A stretch of 64,000 nucleotides of DNA from Choanephora cucurbitarum (GCA_025331435.1 JAIWNI010000011.1:248001-312000); one strand, 5' to 3'. Shown: positions 12,568-24,301, counted from the stretch's first letter. The notes: generated from the sequence alone by a model not told the origin. Made by a program: numbers and translations.

Positions 12568-13298
12568 AGAAAAAAAAAATGATACCTGTATTGTTCGCAA
12601 TATCTATACCTTGTTCTTTCCCTTTCTTACGAGAAAGTTAGGAATTGTTTATATCGCATTCTCATTCATTTCCACCATCATTATAATAATAAATTCCCAT
12701 TTTAAAACACTTGATCCCAACTGTTGTCTATTTCGTCTCATTAGGGATCGTCTGTTCAATTGGTTTTGATTGGTTAGTAAGTCATTTACAGAACATCTTG
12801 CTTGTTGTTCGGTTCGTGCAACACACCGTTTGCTGGCATTTTTAATCCGAGGAAGAATTCAGCATCCCTTATTTGCTTCCTATAGTGGCTGATTTAAACT
12901 CTCTTTTCTTTCCAACATGCTCATATACAGACTGATCATTTAGATGCCTTGTCAGTTGACATTGTGTGCATAAGACAGTCATCCCTGCTTATTTTCAAAT
13001 GAGAGAAGGATTTGCTGTTCATAACTACTCGTCATTATTGTTGTCACTGTTTCTTTTCAATAAAGCCATTTAAGAGGCTAATTCAAGACTGCTAGAAGTA
13101 ACTACTAATATAGTATAGCATACAACTTTCGAAACAAATGATGACAGTAAAAAAAAAAGCATCAGTTCTAAATGAAAAAAAAAAGAAACTACGATCGCTT
13201 ACATAAGCAACTGAGATCGAAATGATAAAGCTTAAAAGAAGAAAACTCGAATTGTGTTCTTTTGGAAAAACATATACTTTTTTTTTCATTTTTTAGTC
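12568..13298. other. intergenic region
   Basis: No gene is seen in these 730 bases. The first 150 bases look like a 3-prime UTR (ATAATAATAAATTC near 12680). A T-rich leader ending at 13298 precedes the dehydratase start. Confidence 0.5.
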
Positions 13299-14747
13299 AT
13301 GTCACCTTCTAAAGACATTGTCAAGTCTGATATGGAGAGACACTCTGAACTGGTCAAGACACTGGACAAGTTTGATCTAGTCGATATTGGTGAAAGGGTA
13401 AACGAGATTGCTGATGACTTGAGTGATGTAAGGAACATCCTGATCACTGGTGGTGCAGGCTTCATGTAAGCTTTATCTTTCTTTCGCTTTAAGCATGCAT
13501 ACTAAATTGGTTATAGTGGCTCTTTCTTAGTACGAAAATTAGTAGTTTTGTATCCCGAGTACCAGATATTTGTCATTGACAAATTAGACTATTGTGGATC
13601 ATTACATAACCTGAAAGCAGTAGAAGGTTTTCCCAACTATCATTTTATACGAGTAAGAGGGAAATGAAGACAACGATAGACTAGCAGACAATTGATATGT
13701 GTGTTAATAGGGCGACATTACTTCAGCTGACTTTATCTCTTTCTTTTTGAAAGAAAAGAAGATTGATGTCATCTTTCACTTGGCTGCTCAAACGCATGTG
13801 GATAACTCATTTGGGGATTCCTTTGAATTTACAAAGTAAGCAAATAGGGCCAGAAGATAAGTGAGTTGAGGCTGATGAAGAAAGTGAATAGAAACAATGT
13901 GATGGGAACACACGTTTTGTTGGAAGCAGCCAAGATCAACAAAGTACACCGCTTTATCCATGTTAGCACAGATGAAGTCTATGGTGAAGTGATCAATGGT
14001 GTAAAGTATACTATAGCATTGCACAGAATTGCCTTTATTAAGCTAATATGGTTTTTCTTACTGTAGCCTGATTGCCCTGAAGATACCATACTTTCGCCAA
14101 CAAATCCTTATTCAGCCACTAAGGCAGCAGCAGAGTGTCTTGTGAAGGCTTATCATAAATCATTCGGGCTGCCTGTCATGATTACACGTTCAAACAATGT
14201 ATATGGACCCTATCAATTTCCTGAAAAGATTACATCCAAATTTGTCTGTAGTCTGTTGCGAGGCAAGAAGTGTTATATCCATGGAGACGGTTTGAATTCC
14301 CGTAAATACCTATATGCTGCTGATGTAGCAGATGCAATCGACATCATCTTCCATAAGGGATCTGTAGGCGAAACCTATAATATTGGTTCTCCTTTAGAAA
14401 TATCTAATCTGGAAATGGCACGACGATTGATCCTGCTATTTGGCTACAGAGAAGATGAGGTTGATAACCATATTGAGTTTGTTAGAGATAGGGCGTTTAA
14501 TGATAAGCGATATGCCATTGATTGTAGTAAACTAGAAAGATTAGGTTGGGCACCTAAAGTAGATTTTGATAAAGGATTGTTAAAAACAAGTAAGTTTTCA
14601 CTATGCTTAAAGAGGTATTTTTGACTTATATATGTAAAAGTTGAATGGTATAGACACTGTACAGACACTTGGTGGGGTGACATTTCAAGTGCACTTATTC
14701 CTCACCCATTTAAGGTTATTCCTGCTTATAATGAACCTTCAGAATGA
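13299..14747 (+). CDS. dTDP-D-glucose 4,6-dehydratase-like SDR (RmlB family)
   Basis: Predicted NAD-dependent nucleotide-sugar 4,6-dehydratase, converting dTDP- or UDP-glucose to the 4-keto-6-deoxy sugar on the way to rhamnose-type sugars for glycans. Six exons: 13299-13465, 13517-13652, 13711-13835, 13892-14000, 14067-14589, 14641-14747, giving 388 aa. An N-terminal extension of about 48 residues precedes the Rossmann motif ILITGGAGFIGS. Later landmarks are HLAAQTHVDNSFGDS, STDEVYGE and the catalytic YxxxK in NPYSATKAAAE, then RSNNVYGPYQFPEK and GDGLNSRKYLYAADVA, typical of RmlB. The C-terminus (IEWYRH) is the expected end. No other rhamnose-pathway gene is adjacent. The nucleotide on the substrate (dTDP or UDP) cannot be told from the sequence. 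Confidence 0.92.
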
Positions 14748-14809
14748 TGTACATATTTATACAATAAAAGAAAAGGCAATAGACTCTTGACCCATCTTTA
14801 TTCTTATTT

Positions 14810-16029
14810 TCAGTTCTTTCTGGCCTTTGCCTTTTCTTTAGCTTGAACAATAAGTGAATCCAATTGATCTTTATCAGCAAGGTGGCTTAACATAGTATAG
14901 ATCATAGGTATAAAGTTATGTTTTCTTAACAAATTCTCTCTCTATAGACAGAAAAGTGAGTTTACCAAATAAAAAATAAAAGCGGGGGGGGGGAATTGCT
15001 TGAATCTAACTTACATGCCATCTCTTTCGTTTCTCTTTTTCCTGATGCAGTAATTGATCATACATGGCGCGCTCTCGGTTGGCCTTATTTCTTGCTTCAG
15101 TCTCGCTTTCAGGTAAAGAAAGGAGAATACCATCTGCCTCTTCAATCAGTTCCTCATACTGTTCTACCTTATCGCGGATCAGGGCCATCAAACTGAAATG
15201 AAGTTCAGAGGCACCATATCCTTCCATACGACGCTTAATGGCTTCATTTGCTATCTGGACCCAGTTGTTATCGTCGCAAGGGCCCAAATTGACAGGACCT
15301 TGGCTAAGACCATCTAATTCAAATAATGCACCATGAATGGGTGTAAAGGCAATAAAGTGATAGACGTCTTGATCTTTGCCAGCATTAGGATCTACCATTT
15401 CATTCACAAAAGGATCTGAACGAGCAAAACTGTTGTGAACCGATCGAATCAAATCACTGTTTGAAATGGCTAAACCTTTTAGCTAGACAATGTAAGTTTG
15501 TGATGCCATCAATACATAGCAAGAAAAAACAATGCTTACATCAGGAGGAAATTCAGCTGTAAATTCCTTGAAGTTTCTTAATTCTTGTCCAATCTCAATA
15601 TCATCTCTGTTGAGTAAGATAGAAAGAATGGCTTGTGTTGCACAAGCATTGTTGATGACTTGATTGGCAAAGAAGACATGGTTAGCGTCGTAATCCACTG
15701 GAGGGAGTGATGCAGCATTGTTCTTCTTGTTTTGCCACTTGAACAGAAAGACAAGACCATAAATTTGACTATCATAATAATTATATTGATTTATTGACAA
15801 CAGATGTTAAAGGGAAGAAGCTTACCCTAAATCAGCTGTGAATTCTGGATCTAAACTATAAATTTCTTCCATTTGAACACCTTGGCAGCCCATACCAGAG
15901 ATCAACTCAGTAAAGACACCTAAGGCATTTCAGAAGGTTTAGCTTCTTTTGTGCAATATTCCGTTGCTTTTGTTTTCTTGATTTACCTGGATCACTTTCA
16001 ATCAAACACCAATCACCAGCTTCAGTCAT
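14810..16029 (-). CDS. UCH37: ubiquitin C-terminal hydrolase 37 (UCHL5 / Uch2)
   Basis: Cysteine deubiquitinase of peptidase family C12 that works at the proteasome cap (with Rpn13) and, in animals, in the INO80 complex. Minus-strand exons are 15987-16029, 15826-15919, 15540-15768, 15015-15482 and 14810-14941, giving 321 aa (human 329). The start MTEAGDWCLIESDPGVFTEL matches the family N-terminus. The catalytic triad falls at the same numbers as in human UCH37: C88 in NNACATQA, H164 in DVYHFIAF and D179 in FELDG. The C-terminal ULD-like helix (RENLLRKHNFIPMI) and the basic KEKAKARKN end are present, so proteasome binding is likely kept. It is divergent from ORC1 across 127 bases. An intron holds a run of ten G (plus strand) at 14984-14993. 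Confidence 0.96.
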
Positions 16030-16156
16030 TGTTTATATATGCAAAATAAAGGAAAAGAAAAGCTGTAAAGCATTACGCGTAACTAGCAGACTACGGAATT
16101 TAAATTCAATAAAACATCGCGACTTTTTTTTTTTACCTTCTTTCTCTCTTTTACAT
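16030..16156. promoter_or_regulatory. bidirectional promoter UCH37/ORC1 with ACGCGT box
   Basis: Only 127 bases separate the two divergent start codons. The stretch holds a perfect ACGCGT at 16075-16080 and a TCGCGA palindrome at 16117-16122. ACGCGT is the MCB box bound by MBF in yeasts, which drives G1/S genes including replication factors, so its place in front of ORC1 is suggestive. The same hexamer also occurs elsewhere in the window inside introns and a coding exon, so by itself it is weak evidence. A T9 tract at about 16124-16134 lies close to the ORC1 start. Confidence 0.4.
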
Positions 16157-18055
16157 ATGCCAAAATCAAAAAAGCTTATTTCTTCCAATATCGACAGATC
16201 GTTGATCATCAAGTCCAAAAGACGATCTCGTTCAAATATAAATTATGGCGAAGATCAGCTAGAGAAACAGCAGCTAGAGAAGCAGCAACAGCTTGAGAGA
16301 CAGCAGAAACAAACTCGAGTTTCAAAGCCCAGATCAACTCGATCGAAGCCATCCACCAGAAGCAAACCAATACAAAAGACGAGACAAAAGAAATCAGTGA
16401 GATTCAGCAAAGTGATCAGTACAAGTAAAGATACATCTCATGATCTACAATCGGAATCGGATAAAGAAGAGGCCTATCAATCTGAATCCAGTGAAGGCGA
16501 CGACGATGACGATGAAGATGCATCAGAACCTGATTCAGAGTCAGAATCAGAATCAGAATCAGAATCAGAATCCGAAGAAGAAGAAGAGGAGGAGAAGCCA
16601 AAGAAGCGAGCTCCATCCAAATACCTATCTGCTGTCCGAAATAAAGTACAAAAACGATCACTTCCTTCAGTTTCAACCAATAGACGCAAACCAACATCAC
16701 TTACAAATCGAGCTATCCATCGAGTCAACCAAGCGATTCCCGTATTACCTTTAAGACAGATCGAACAACAAGATACATCTGAAAAGACATCATACGAAAT
16801 TGCTCGAGAAAGACTTCATGTAGCCACTGTTCCTGATTCATTGCCTTGTCGTGAAGAAGAATTCTTTACAGTCATGGGCTATGTAGAGAGTGCCATTCAA
16901 GAAGCTACAGGCGCTTGTGTTTATATATCAGGAGTACCAGGCACAGGCAAGACAGCGACTGTCTTGGAAGTGATACGTCATTTACAACAACAAGCAGAAG
17001 AAAAGACGATACCCGAGTTTGATTTTGTTGAGATCAATGGTATGAAATTGACAGATCCCAACCAAGCCTATAGCATTTTATGGGAAAGTATGGACCGTAC
17101 TTCAATTGATGGTAAAAAGAGGCGCTATACAGCTGCACATGCACTTCAACTACTAGAAGATAAATTCTCAAAGCCGAGCAAAGATCAAAAGACAACGCAA
17201 GTAATTCGAACTAAGCTGTTTGTATAGGCACACAGAAAAAAAGGGACTCACAGCAATTTAATTTGTAGTGTAGTTTTGATGGATGAACTTGATTTGTTGG
17301 TCACCAAAAAGCAAACAGTCATGTACAATTTCTTTGATTGGCCTAGCCGTCCCTTATCTAAGTTGATTGTGATTGCCATTGCCAATACAATGGATTTACC
17401 CGAAAGAATGATGAGTAATAAGATTGCCAGTCGTATGGGCCTGACACGTATCACATTTGAAGCATATCGATATGATCAACTCTATCAGATTGTTCAATCT
17501 CGACTCCAGGGTATCGATGCCTTTGCAAAGGAAGCAGTTGAATTTGCTGCCCGTAAAGTAAGTGCAGTCAGTGGTGATGCCCGTAGAGCGTTAGATATCT
17601 GTCGTCGTGCTGTAGAGATTATCGAGACCAAGATTGCTCAAGAGGGTACTCAGAAACATGTCACTATTGCGATTGTTGATCAAGCCATCAAGGAGATGTT
17701 TACTTCACCTTCAGTTGCTTTCATTCAGTCCTGTTCACTGCATCAAAAGATATTTTTAGTTGCCTGTATGCATCGATCACGCGCTATTGGTCTAGCTGAA
17801 GTTGAGTTTGGTGATATTGCTCACTACCATATCCAGACTTGCAAATGGCATAATATCGAGCCTCCCAATACCAGTGATCTTATGCGAGTGTGTGAATCGT
17901 TAGGACAGGCGAGAGCATTGATAATGGAAGGCGGAAGAATGGATATCTGTATGCGCTTATCGCTGAATTTGATTGAAGAGGATATCACTATGGCCTGTAA
18001 GGCTGATAAACTCATCAGCCGCCTGCTGCAATACTTACCTCAGACAGATCCATAA
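16157..18055 (+). CDS. ORC1: origin recognition complex subunit 1
   Basis: AAA+ ATPase subunit of ORC, which marks replication origins and loads MCM with Cdc6. Exons are 16157-17217 and 17269-18055, giving 615 aa. The first 200 residues are disordered: Gln- and Lys/Arg-rich, then an acidic Ser/Glu/Asp tract at about residues 110-150. Walker A GVPGTGKTA starts at about residue 259 and Walker B VVLMDELD at about 355-362. Sensor 1 lies in IAIANTMDLPERM, and the SNKIASRMGLTRI segment and a C-terminal winged helix follow. Human ORC1 has 861 and budding yeast 914 residues, both with an N-terminal BAH domain; none is visible here. The intron was set with donor GTTTGT at 17218 because the nearer GTAATT at 17201 puts the Walker B exon out of frame. 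Confidence 0.93.
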
Positions 18056-18210
18056 ATAAAATACCTTTTTTTTTTTGGGAAAGAAAAAATAGGGTTCTAC
18101 TAAAAAAAGAAAATGCTAATGTCTCAAAATCTGAAATTTAAAAAAAATACTTTGACCCCACACTTCTTTTTTTTTCTTTTTTTCTTCTCACTCTTTGTTT
18201 TTACCCTTCA

Positions 18211-20585
18211 ATGGCTGTAACAGCAGGACATATTCGAAATCAACCAAGATTTGTTGACAGAAAGTCACCTTCTTTCAATAGCAAATCGCATCATGATGGA
18301 TATGACTCCGATTCATCTGAAGAAGGGCGTCAAGCATTTCCTTCTCAAACACTAGGCTTACGAGTGATCAATGCAGACTTCAGTGACGACGAAGAGAGTG
18401 AAGATAACTTGACTCCCAACAATAGTAAAAGACCACCTTTTCTGACAAATACAACTGATACGTCTGTAGGACAACAACAGCGGCCTGTCTCACCATCATC
18501 ACCCTCAAGTGAGACAGACTTTAGAGCAATCTATCAAGTCCCTTCAAACACATCGCCCTCTTCTCCTCGTTCTCTAGGGCAAGCTTTAGATGATGAAGCA
18601 ACAGTATCCAATTCATTATATGATCATCATCCGAGAAATGTTGTCAATAAAGAAGAGGTAAACAGTTTAAAACCCCACTCAGGGTAGGACCAGCGTAAAG
18701 CTTACATTAAAAGAATTTAGTCTGTGTTCCTTCAAACCACTGCTCATCCAGTTTCACGTTCATCCTCCAACGCATATTCAGAAAAGGCAAATTCATCTGT
18801 ACGCACCTCAACACAGATTGCTACGGATTATGCAAATCAAAATAACTCAAAATACGCTAAAGTATCCTACCATCTTACCAATGATCCCACGGCCCTCAAG
18901 AAATACCGTGAGATGGCAACCAAGACAAACGATCCGAGCACTCAGCTTATGTTCGCCAAATACCTGTTAGAAACAGCTAATGCATTTTACTCACCTCACG
19001 ATCCACATGCACCCCCTCGAGTTGTAGGTAGCAAGTGGGGTATTGGAACTGTAGGCAAAAATGCAAAACGACCCGAACCCACCATTTTAGTGCCTGGGCC
19101 TTATGACAACCAAGATCCTCTGTTGTCAACCTCTTCCTCAGTTGGATCCAAACAACAAAATAAAGCAACAGAAGGAAAGAGCAACCTTTCATCTATAAAT
19201 GCAACTTCACCTACCTCTATTGGTACTTCTACCTTCAAACAGCAGATAGCTATCCAATCAGATCATCGACATTTACCCAAAGAGGATGCCATGAGTGAAG
19301 ATCAGATAAAGAAACGAAATGCACTAGAGGAAGAAGGTATTAGTTGGATTAAACGACTTGCTAAGCAACAGGTACCTGAAGCCTGTTATATGCAAGCAAG
19401 TTGGATGGAAAAGGAAGTGTATGGCTTCAAGAGTAACAAGGAGAAATCATTTGCGCTGTATGCCATTGCTGCCAAAGATAACTTTCCTGAGGCACTTTTT
19501 GCTATTGCTGACCACTTAGAAAATGATCCATCTAAACAAGCAGAAGAAACCTCAACCATTTTGAAATTCTATAATACAGCTGCTGATAAAGGTTATGTGA
19601 ATGCTATTTATGTAAGTCTATTTTTTTTTTGGGTCATCTAAGGAGGACTATGTATATCAATCTTCCTATTCTAGAAACTTGCCATGATTGTATTACAAGG
19701 AAAATTGGGCGTGAAGCAAAGTACAGTGGAAGGACTCAGATGGATGCACAAAGCTTGCGCCTTCTCCAATCAAGAATTTCATCAACCCCTTTATACGCTT
19801 GGTCTAATGTTGATAAACGAGTACCCATATATGGATATTCCGAGGTAAAGAAACCAATCGATTCCTTCTTATTGTAAGCATATACAGACTCATGTTGTAT
19901 TAGTTCGTTGACAGAACCTTATGGCGGGGAAGAAGCAGCCATCATTTATCTTCAAAAGGCAGCAGAATATAACAATGATCAAGCACAAGCTGTGCTAGGG
20001 TCTATCTACGAGCATGGTCTACACGGAGAATCGATGAATTTTGCTCGAGCTTATGATTATTACGAAGCGGGGGCCTTGAATGGCAACCCTAAGGCCATGT
20101 TAGGCCTTTCTCGATTGAACAATCGAGGCAGTCATGGTCCTGCTGATAAAGATGAAGCTAGTCGACTAGAAAATGATATATCAGGTTGGCTAGCTGCCAC
20201 ACCTGCCAATGAAGACTTGGCCTTTTCTTGGTGTCAAAAGGCAGCACAAAAAGAGTTACCTGATGCACTTGCATTATTAGGGTAAGTTGAATTCGTAAAA
20301 AAAAAAAAAGATTCTTTATTAAAAAAAAACCTGTTTTTCTATAGTTGGTTCTATGAGTGTGGATTTGGAACACCTAGAGATTTCAGCAAAGCTGAAGTGT
20401 ATTATCAATTAGCGGCCGAGAAAGGTGATAAGGGCGCTCAATCTAGACTAAAGAGTACCAACACATCAGTGACAAAACAGCAGCACGAAGGGATTAAAAA
20501 TAATTCATTACCAACACCTCCAGCTGCTCGCCCAAAGCGATCTCCACAACCAGTCAAGAAGAAAAATGACTGTTATTGTATGTAA
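18211..20585 (+). CDS. SKT5: Skt5/Chs4-like chitin synthase activator, Sel1 repeats and CaaX box
   Basis: Predicted activator and membrane anchor of a class IV chitin synthase, as Skt5/Chs4 is for Chs3 in yeast. Exons are 18211-18657, 18721-19611, 19675-19844, 19904-20281 and 20345-20585, giving 708 aa. The N-terminal 230 residues are Ser/Pro-rich and disordered. Sel1-like repeats fill about residues 230-660, for example IIYLQKAAEYNNDQAQAVLG and FSWCQKAAQKELPDALALLG. A basic Pro-rich tail ends in CYCM, a CaaX box expected to be farnesylated; the yeast protein also ends in a CaaX box. Function in chitin synthesis is inferred from the combination of repeats and CaaX box. A general Sel1 scaffold is the alternative. 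Confidence 0.82.
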
Positions 20586-20752
20586 TAAATATTTCTCTCT
20601 CTCTCTTATAATGTAATTTATTGAGTTACCAAAATGCGCTTAAAAAAATAAAAGACTCACTGTGACACACAGTTTGAAAGATAACGAAAATCTGGGTACA
20701 ATTGAATGGAAAAAAAAACAATATTTCCCACTTGTCTTCTTTTTTCCCTTTC

Positions 20753-22499
20753 ATGGTTATTTCATATAGAATTAGAGAAACTCTAAATATTGCGTGGAGA
20801 AACAGGATTTGTTATCGATGCTTTAACACGGCTATACCTAATGTAAGGAGTCTTGCTCAGCCTCGAGAAGACAATCTTTTTCTTTTCTGACACGTTTGAT
20901 AGGTTAAAAGAGAACAAAAAGAAGTTCGAGTAAATATCAAGCAACGATTTTCTTGTTTTTTATGATCGTCCTCTAATATTGGATTAGGAGCTTCTTGTAA
21001 ATGTCATGAATACTAGCCCCAGCAAGCGAGAACTTCAACACTTCTTGAGGCGATTTGACTCGGAATCATTAAAGACAACAAATGTATCCGTTGAAGATTT
21101 AACATCTGCATCCACAGGCAATATCGCATCACCTAAAGATTATGTAAACGCACTGTTGGCACCATCCTATCACCAGCTTGCATTAACCAAAATAGATGGG
21201 CCATTTGACAAGAGTGACTGGCAAAGTGTGAGCCACACACTTTATACACTTCAAAAGCTTGGTCTATCCTCGATTGTGGTACCTGACAACCCTCTCTGGA
21301 AGACTGACAAATCATTAGCTACTGATCTTGTCCGACGTAGACTGAGAGAGAGTATGAAGTTGGTTGAATCCATTGAGCAGGCTGGTGGTCGTGCACGATT
21401 GGTTTACGGCTCTGCTCTTGAAAAATCGTCAGATGGCGGCATTGAAGTCAATTTTGATTTCATCTTGTCTGCTCTCAACAACAATCAGATCCCTGTGATA
21501 GTACCTATCTTGACTGATCGTGATGGACAACTTTCACCTATTCAATCAAGCGAAGTTGTCGTTGCCTTGACTCAGCGGTTAGCAAAGCAAGCAATTGATC
21601 CTAAACTCGTTCCATCTAAAATTGTAGTCATCAACAAAGAAGGAGGTATACCCAACCATGCCTTGCCTGGCACAGCACATAGTTTAGTCAATATTCAAGA
21701 AGAATACAACGATATTGAAAAGGCATTTTCTGAAAACACAGCATGGAAGCAGTCTCATCCAAATACCATCCAAGATCTATCAATGGTGCGAGACTGTCTT
21801 AGCCATTTGCCGATTACTTCATCAGCTGTCATTGTGCCTACTAGCTCATTGCCTTCTGCCTTAATCACCAACCTCGTGACAGATAAGCCGCTCTATTCCT
21901 CATCTCTTCCGGTCACTCATCCAGCTCGAGTCAATCAAAAGAAAACCACTGTATTGCGTTACGGCATCAAGATCAACACTTATGACAACTTAGGCGATCT
22001 CAAACTGAATCGATTGACTGATTTGCTTGAAGCAAGTTTCAATCGTAAAGTAGATACAGACGCATTCTACAGTCGACTCAACAAAGTACTGGCAGGAGCT
22101 ATTATTGCAGGAGATTATGAAGGTGCTGTAATTATGACAGCTGAGCGTCCTGATCCACAAAGCATATGTTCTTATGCTTATCTTGATAAGTTTGCCATTG
22201 CTCCTTCAAGTCAAGGAATTGGTTTGACAGATATTTTATGGAAGCGGATGTGTGATACATATCCTGAGTTACTTTGGAGAAGTCGTAAAGATAACGGTGT
22301 CAACAAATGGTATGCATGATTTCTCTAATGTATCTTAAGAGATGACTTATTCTTTTCTAGGTATTTTGAAAGATCTAATGGCTATCTACGTCTAAAGAAC
22401 AGCAATTGGGTCTTGTTTTGGCACGGTGCAGAAGGCCATACACATACTTATGATTACACCAAGATAGTTGAATCTATTCCACCCTCATTTTTGCCATAG
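20753..22499 (+). CDS. ARG2: mitochondrial N-acetylglutamate synthase
   Basis: Catalyses acetyl-CoA plus glutamate to N-acetylglutamate, the first step of arginine (ornithine) synthesis, in the mitochondrial matrix. Exons are 20753-20842, 20988-22309 and 22361-22499, giving 516 aa. The first exon encodes an Arg-rich, acid-free stretch typical of a mitochondrial presequence (MVISYRIRETLNIAWRNRI). The acceptor at 20987 was chosen because it is the only one that keeps frame. An amino-acid-kinase-like fold follows, then the GNAT-type NAT domain with LDKFAIAPSSQGIGLTDILW and WRSRKDNGVNKWYFERS, diagnostic of fungal NAGS (Arg2). The enzyme is normally feedback-inhibited by arginine together with N-acetylglutamate kinase, which is not in this window. 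No arginine-attenuator upstream ORF was found in the short leader. Confidence 0.93.
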
Positions 22500-23174
22500 C
22501 TTGTTACTTTTGCTATTGATTTCTTACATTGTACAGTAGACACAGCGTCAGATTGCAAGTTTCTTGAAAATTAAATTGTAGATTTCAGTAACACACTGAC
22601 CAAAACAAATCATCATATACTAGCTAACTCAATTATGGCTCTGTGTAGCTATCTTTGTCTTGTTATTAGTGTACTGTCATTTATCATTCACCTAATTGAA
22701 TACTAGAGCACTTGAAATCTTATAGCTTATTTTCATTTGATTACTCCATAAGCTGCCAAAGAAATGAAATATAACATCTCCCCTTCAGCGAAATCTCAAA
22801 GAAGCGGATGAGGTGCACATAAGAAAAAAAAAACATGCTTCATCTAAGTTGTATTGCAATGAATGAATTATATAGAAAATACATGTGAATGTGTACAGAA
22901 AGGGCAGAAATGTAAAAATGTATGAATCAATGTGCAGTTGCATAGAGACATTCTAATGACTCCAAGGATACAACTTTATTCAGCCATACTCACGAAGTCT
23001 TCCGGCCTGATTATTCGATCTTTCTGGAATACATAAGGCATACGTGATTACATAAGGAAGAAGAAGAAGCAAAATGTGATAAAGCAACCAATTTAGTTTT
23101 TCAAGAGAGAGAGAGAGAGAAAGCAGCAGTCTTAGGTATTCTTATTTGGATGTCCTAGAGCTTCATCATGGCTT
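22500..23174. other. intergenic region
   Basis: 3-prime flank of the N-acetylglutamate synthase gene and left flank of the Tc1-type element. A GA dinucleotide repeat lies at about 23106-23120. No gene is seen. Confidence 0.5.
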
Positions 23175-23301
23175 TAGTCAGACGAGGAAAAAAATTGGTG
23201 ATTAATTGTCCGCAAACCATGGTTGTCATTATTAAATCATAGAACACATCGCTATATCTTTCTTTACTCTTTACAACTTTAATAAAAAAAAATACAACAA
23301 C

Positions 23302-23628
23302 ATGCCTCACTGGAGCCTCGAAACTAAGATTCGTATCGTTGATCGTGCTGAAAATGGTTGGACTCACCAGCAAATCTCAGAAACTCTTGGAGTACCACTT
23401 TCAACTGTCGGTCAAATCATTAGAGACTATCATAATCGTGGTACTGTTGAGCGAAAGAAAGGTTCTGGAAGACCCAAGAAAATGGATGAACGTAGCAAGA
23501 GACGTCTTTTGCGTATTGTTGAGAAAAATCCGGAGGCAAAATTAGCAGAGCTCCAGGCTCAAATGCCTATCAAGTGCAGCACTTGGCTTATATCTAAGCA
23601 TCTGCATGAAAGCAAGTTAAACAAATGA
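23302..23628 (+). CDS. Tc1/mariner transposase N-terminal HTH domain, truncated
   Basis: A 108-residue ORF that encodes only the bipartite paired-like helix-turn-helix DNA-binding region of a Tc1-family transposase. The first HTH reads IRIVDRAENGWTHQQISETL then GVPLSTVGQIIRDYHNRGTV. A basic GRPKK linker follows (the AT-hook-like GRPR motif of Tc1 proteins). The second HTH spans about residues 65-105. The frame ends in a stop at 23626-23628, and no Asp-Asp-Glu catalytic domain follows. If expressed, it could bind the inverted repeats without cutting. Whether it is expressed or merely a relic cannot be seen. It has no introns. Confidence 0.8.
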   Translation: MPHWSLETKIRIVDRAENGWTHQQISETLGVPLSTVGQIIRDYHNRGTVERKKGSGRPKKMDERSKRRLLRIVEKNPEAKLAELQAQMPIKCSTWLISKHLHESKLNK

Positions 23629-23651
23629 GTTGTTGTTGTTCATCCTTATTT

Positions 23652-23797
23652 AACTTAAAAGCTCGATTGCTATCAAAGCACTCTTGGTATTCGCTTGGAT
23701 CAAGATTGAAAAGAGCTATATTGATAAACTTGTCGAGAGTATGCCAAAGCGCATGTGAATGCTTCTTAATGCCAAAGGTGGCTCAATAAAACATTAG
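23652..23797 (+). pseudogene. C-terminal remnant of Tc1-family transposase
   Basis: In a frame separate from the HTH ORF, the sequence reads WIKIEKSYIDKLVESMPKRM, then a TGA at 23756-23758, then MLLNAKGGSIKH and a stop at 23795-23797. This is the normal C-terminal end of Tc1 transposases, whose usual form has a Trp, then YIDKLIESMPRR, then AKGG and a final KY. The position confirms that about 170 codons of catalytic core were lost between the HTH domain and this piece. Confidence 0.8.
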
Positions 23798-24301
23798 TTG
23801 TTTTAAGCATCAGTTTCTACCCTTTTTTTTTTCTCGCTTTTTTGCGTAAAGTATACCTTTATTGTATATTTAAGAGGAACTGCTCAAAGAGAGGAGTATA
23901 GATTATGAAAGAGATTAAGCAATCAAAGATATCATCTATTTCTTCATCTAAAACGACCATGTTGGACAATCAATTAACAGTTTTTTTCCTCGTCTGCCTG
24001 TACATCTGTCAGGGCAGCTTTTGATCGTCAGGAACGTTTACGTAGGTTTGGAAGTCTTTGCTATCGAGCATCTTCATTCAAAGAAGCATATTCTGATCAT
24101 AAATTATGGCACTTCTTTTTAGTTTAGCGGTAACTGTGCTGTAAGTATCGAGTTATTTGGCAAGCTAATAAAACGTCCTGCATTTCAAGCTAGTGTCATG
24201 CTCCTGATAACCAAACTGCTTTATTCAAAGACCGATTTATTTTGTTTTTCTGAGTCAGCTTCCCTCCTCTTTCTTTCGTGTAAACTATTTTGAGGAATAC
24301 A

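Larger units (their letters stand above)
23175..24000 (+). mobile_element. internally deleted Tc1/mariner element with terminal inverted repeats
   Basis: Terminal inverted repeats of about 40-45 bases lie at 23175-23222 and 23957-24000. The outer 16 bases CAGACGAGGAAAAAAA are identical in the two arms. The next block (left TTAATTGTCCGCAAACCATGG, right, read inverted, with TTGATTGTCCAACATGG) also matches with small indels. The right end is followed by TA at 24001-24002, the expected target-site dinucleotide; on the left the equivalent position reads TT, so it has drifted. Inside lie an intact N-terminal DNA-binding ORF (23302-23628) and a C-terminal transposase remnant (about 23652-23797). The DDE catalytic core between them is missing, so the element is about 826 bases against roughly 1.3 kb for a full-length one. 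It is non-autonomous. Confidence 0.85.

Noticed and set aside
17201..17268. Donor GTAATT at 17201 for the ORC1 intron
   Set aside because: It looks like a better donor, but splicing from it to 17268 puts the Walker B exon out of frame; GTTTGT at 17218 keeps frame.
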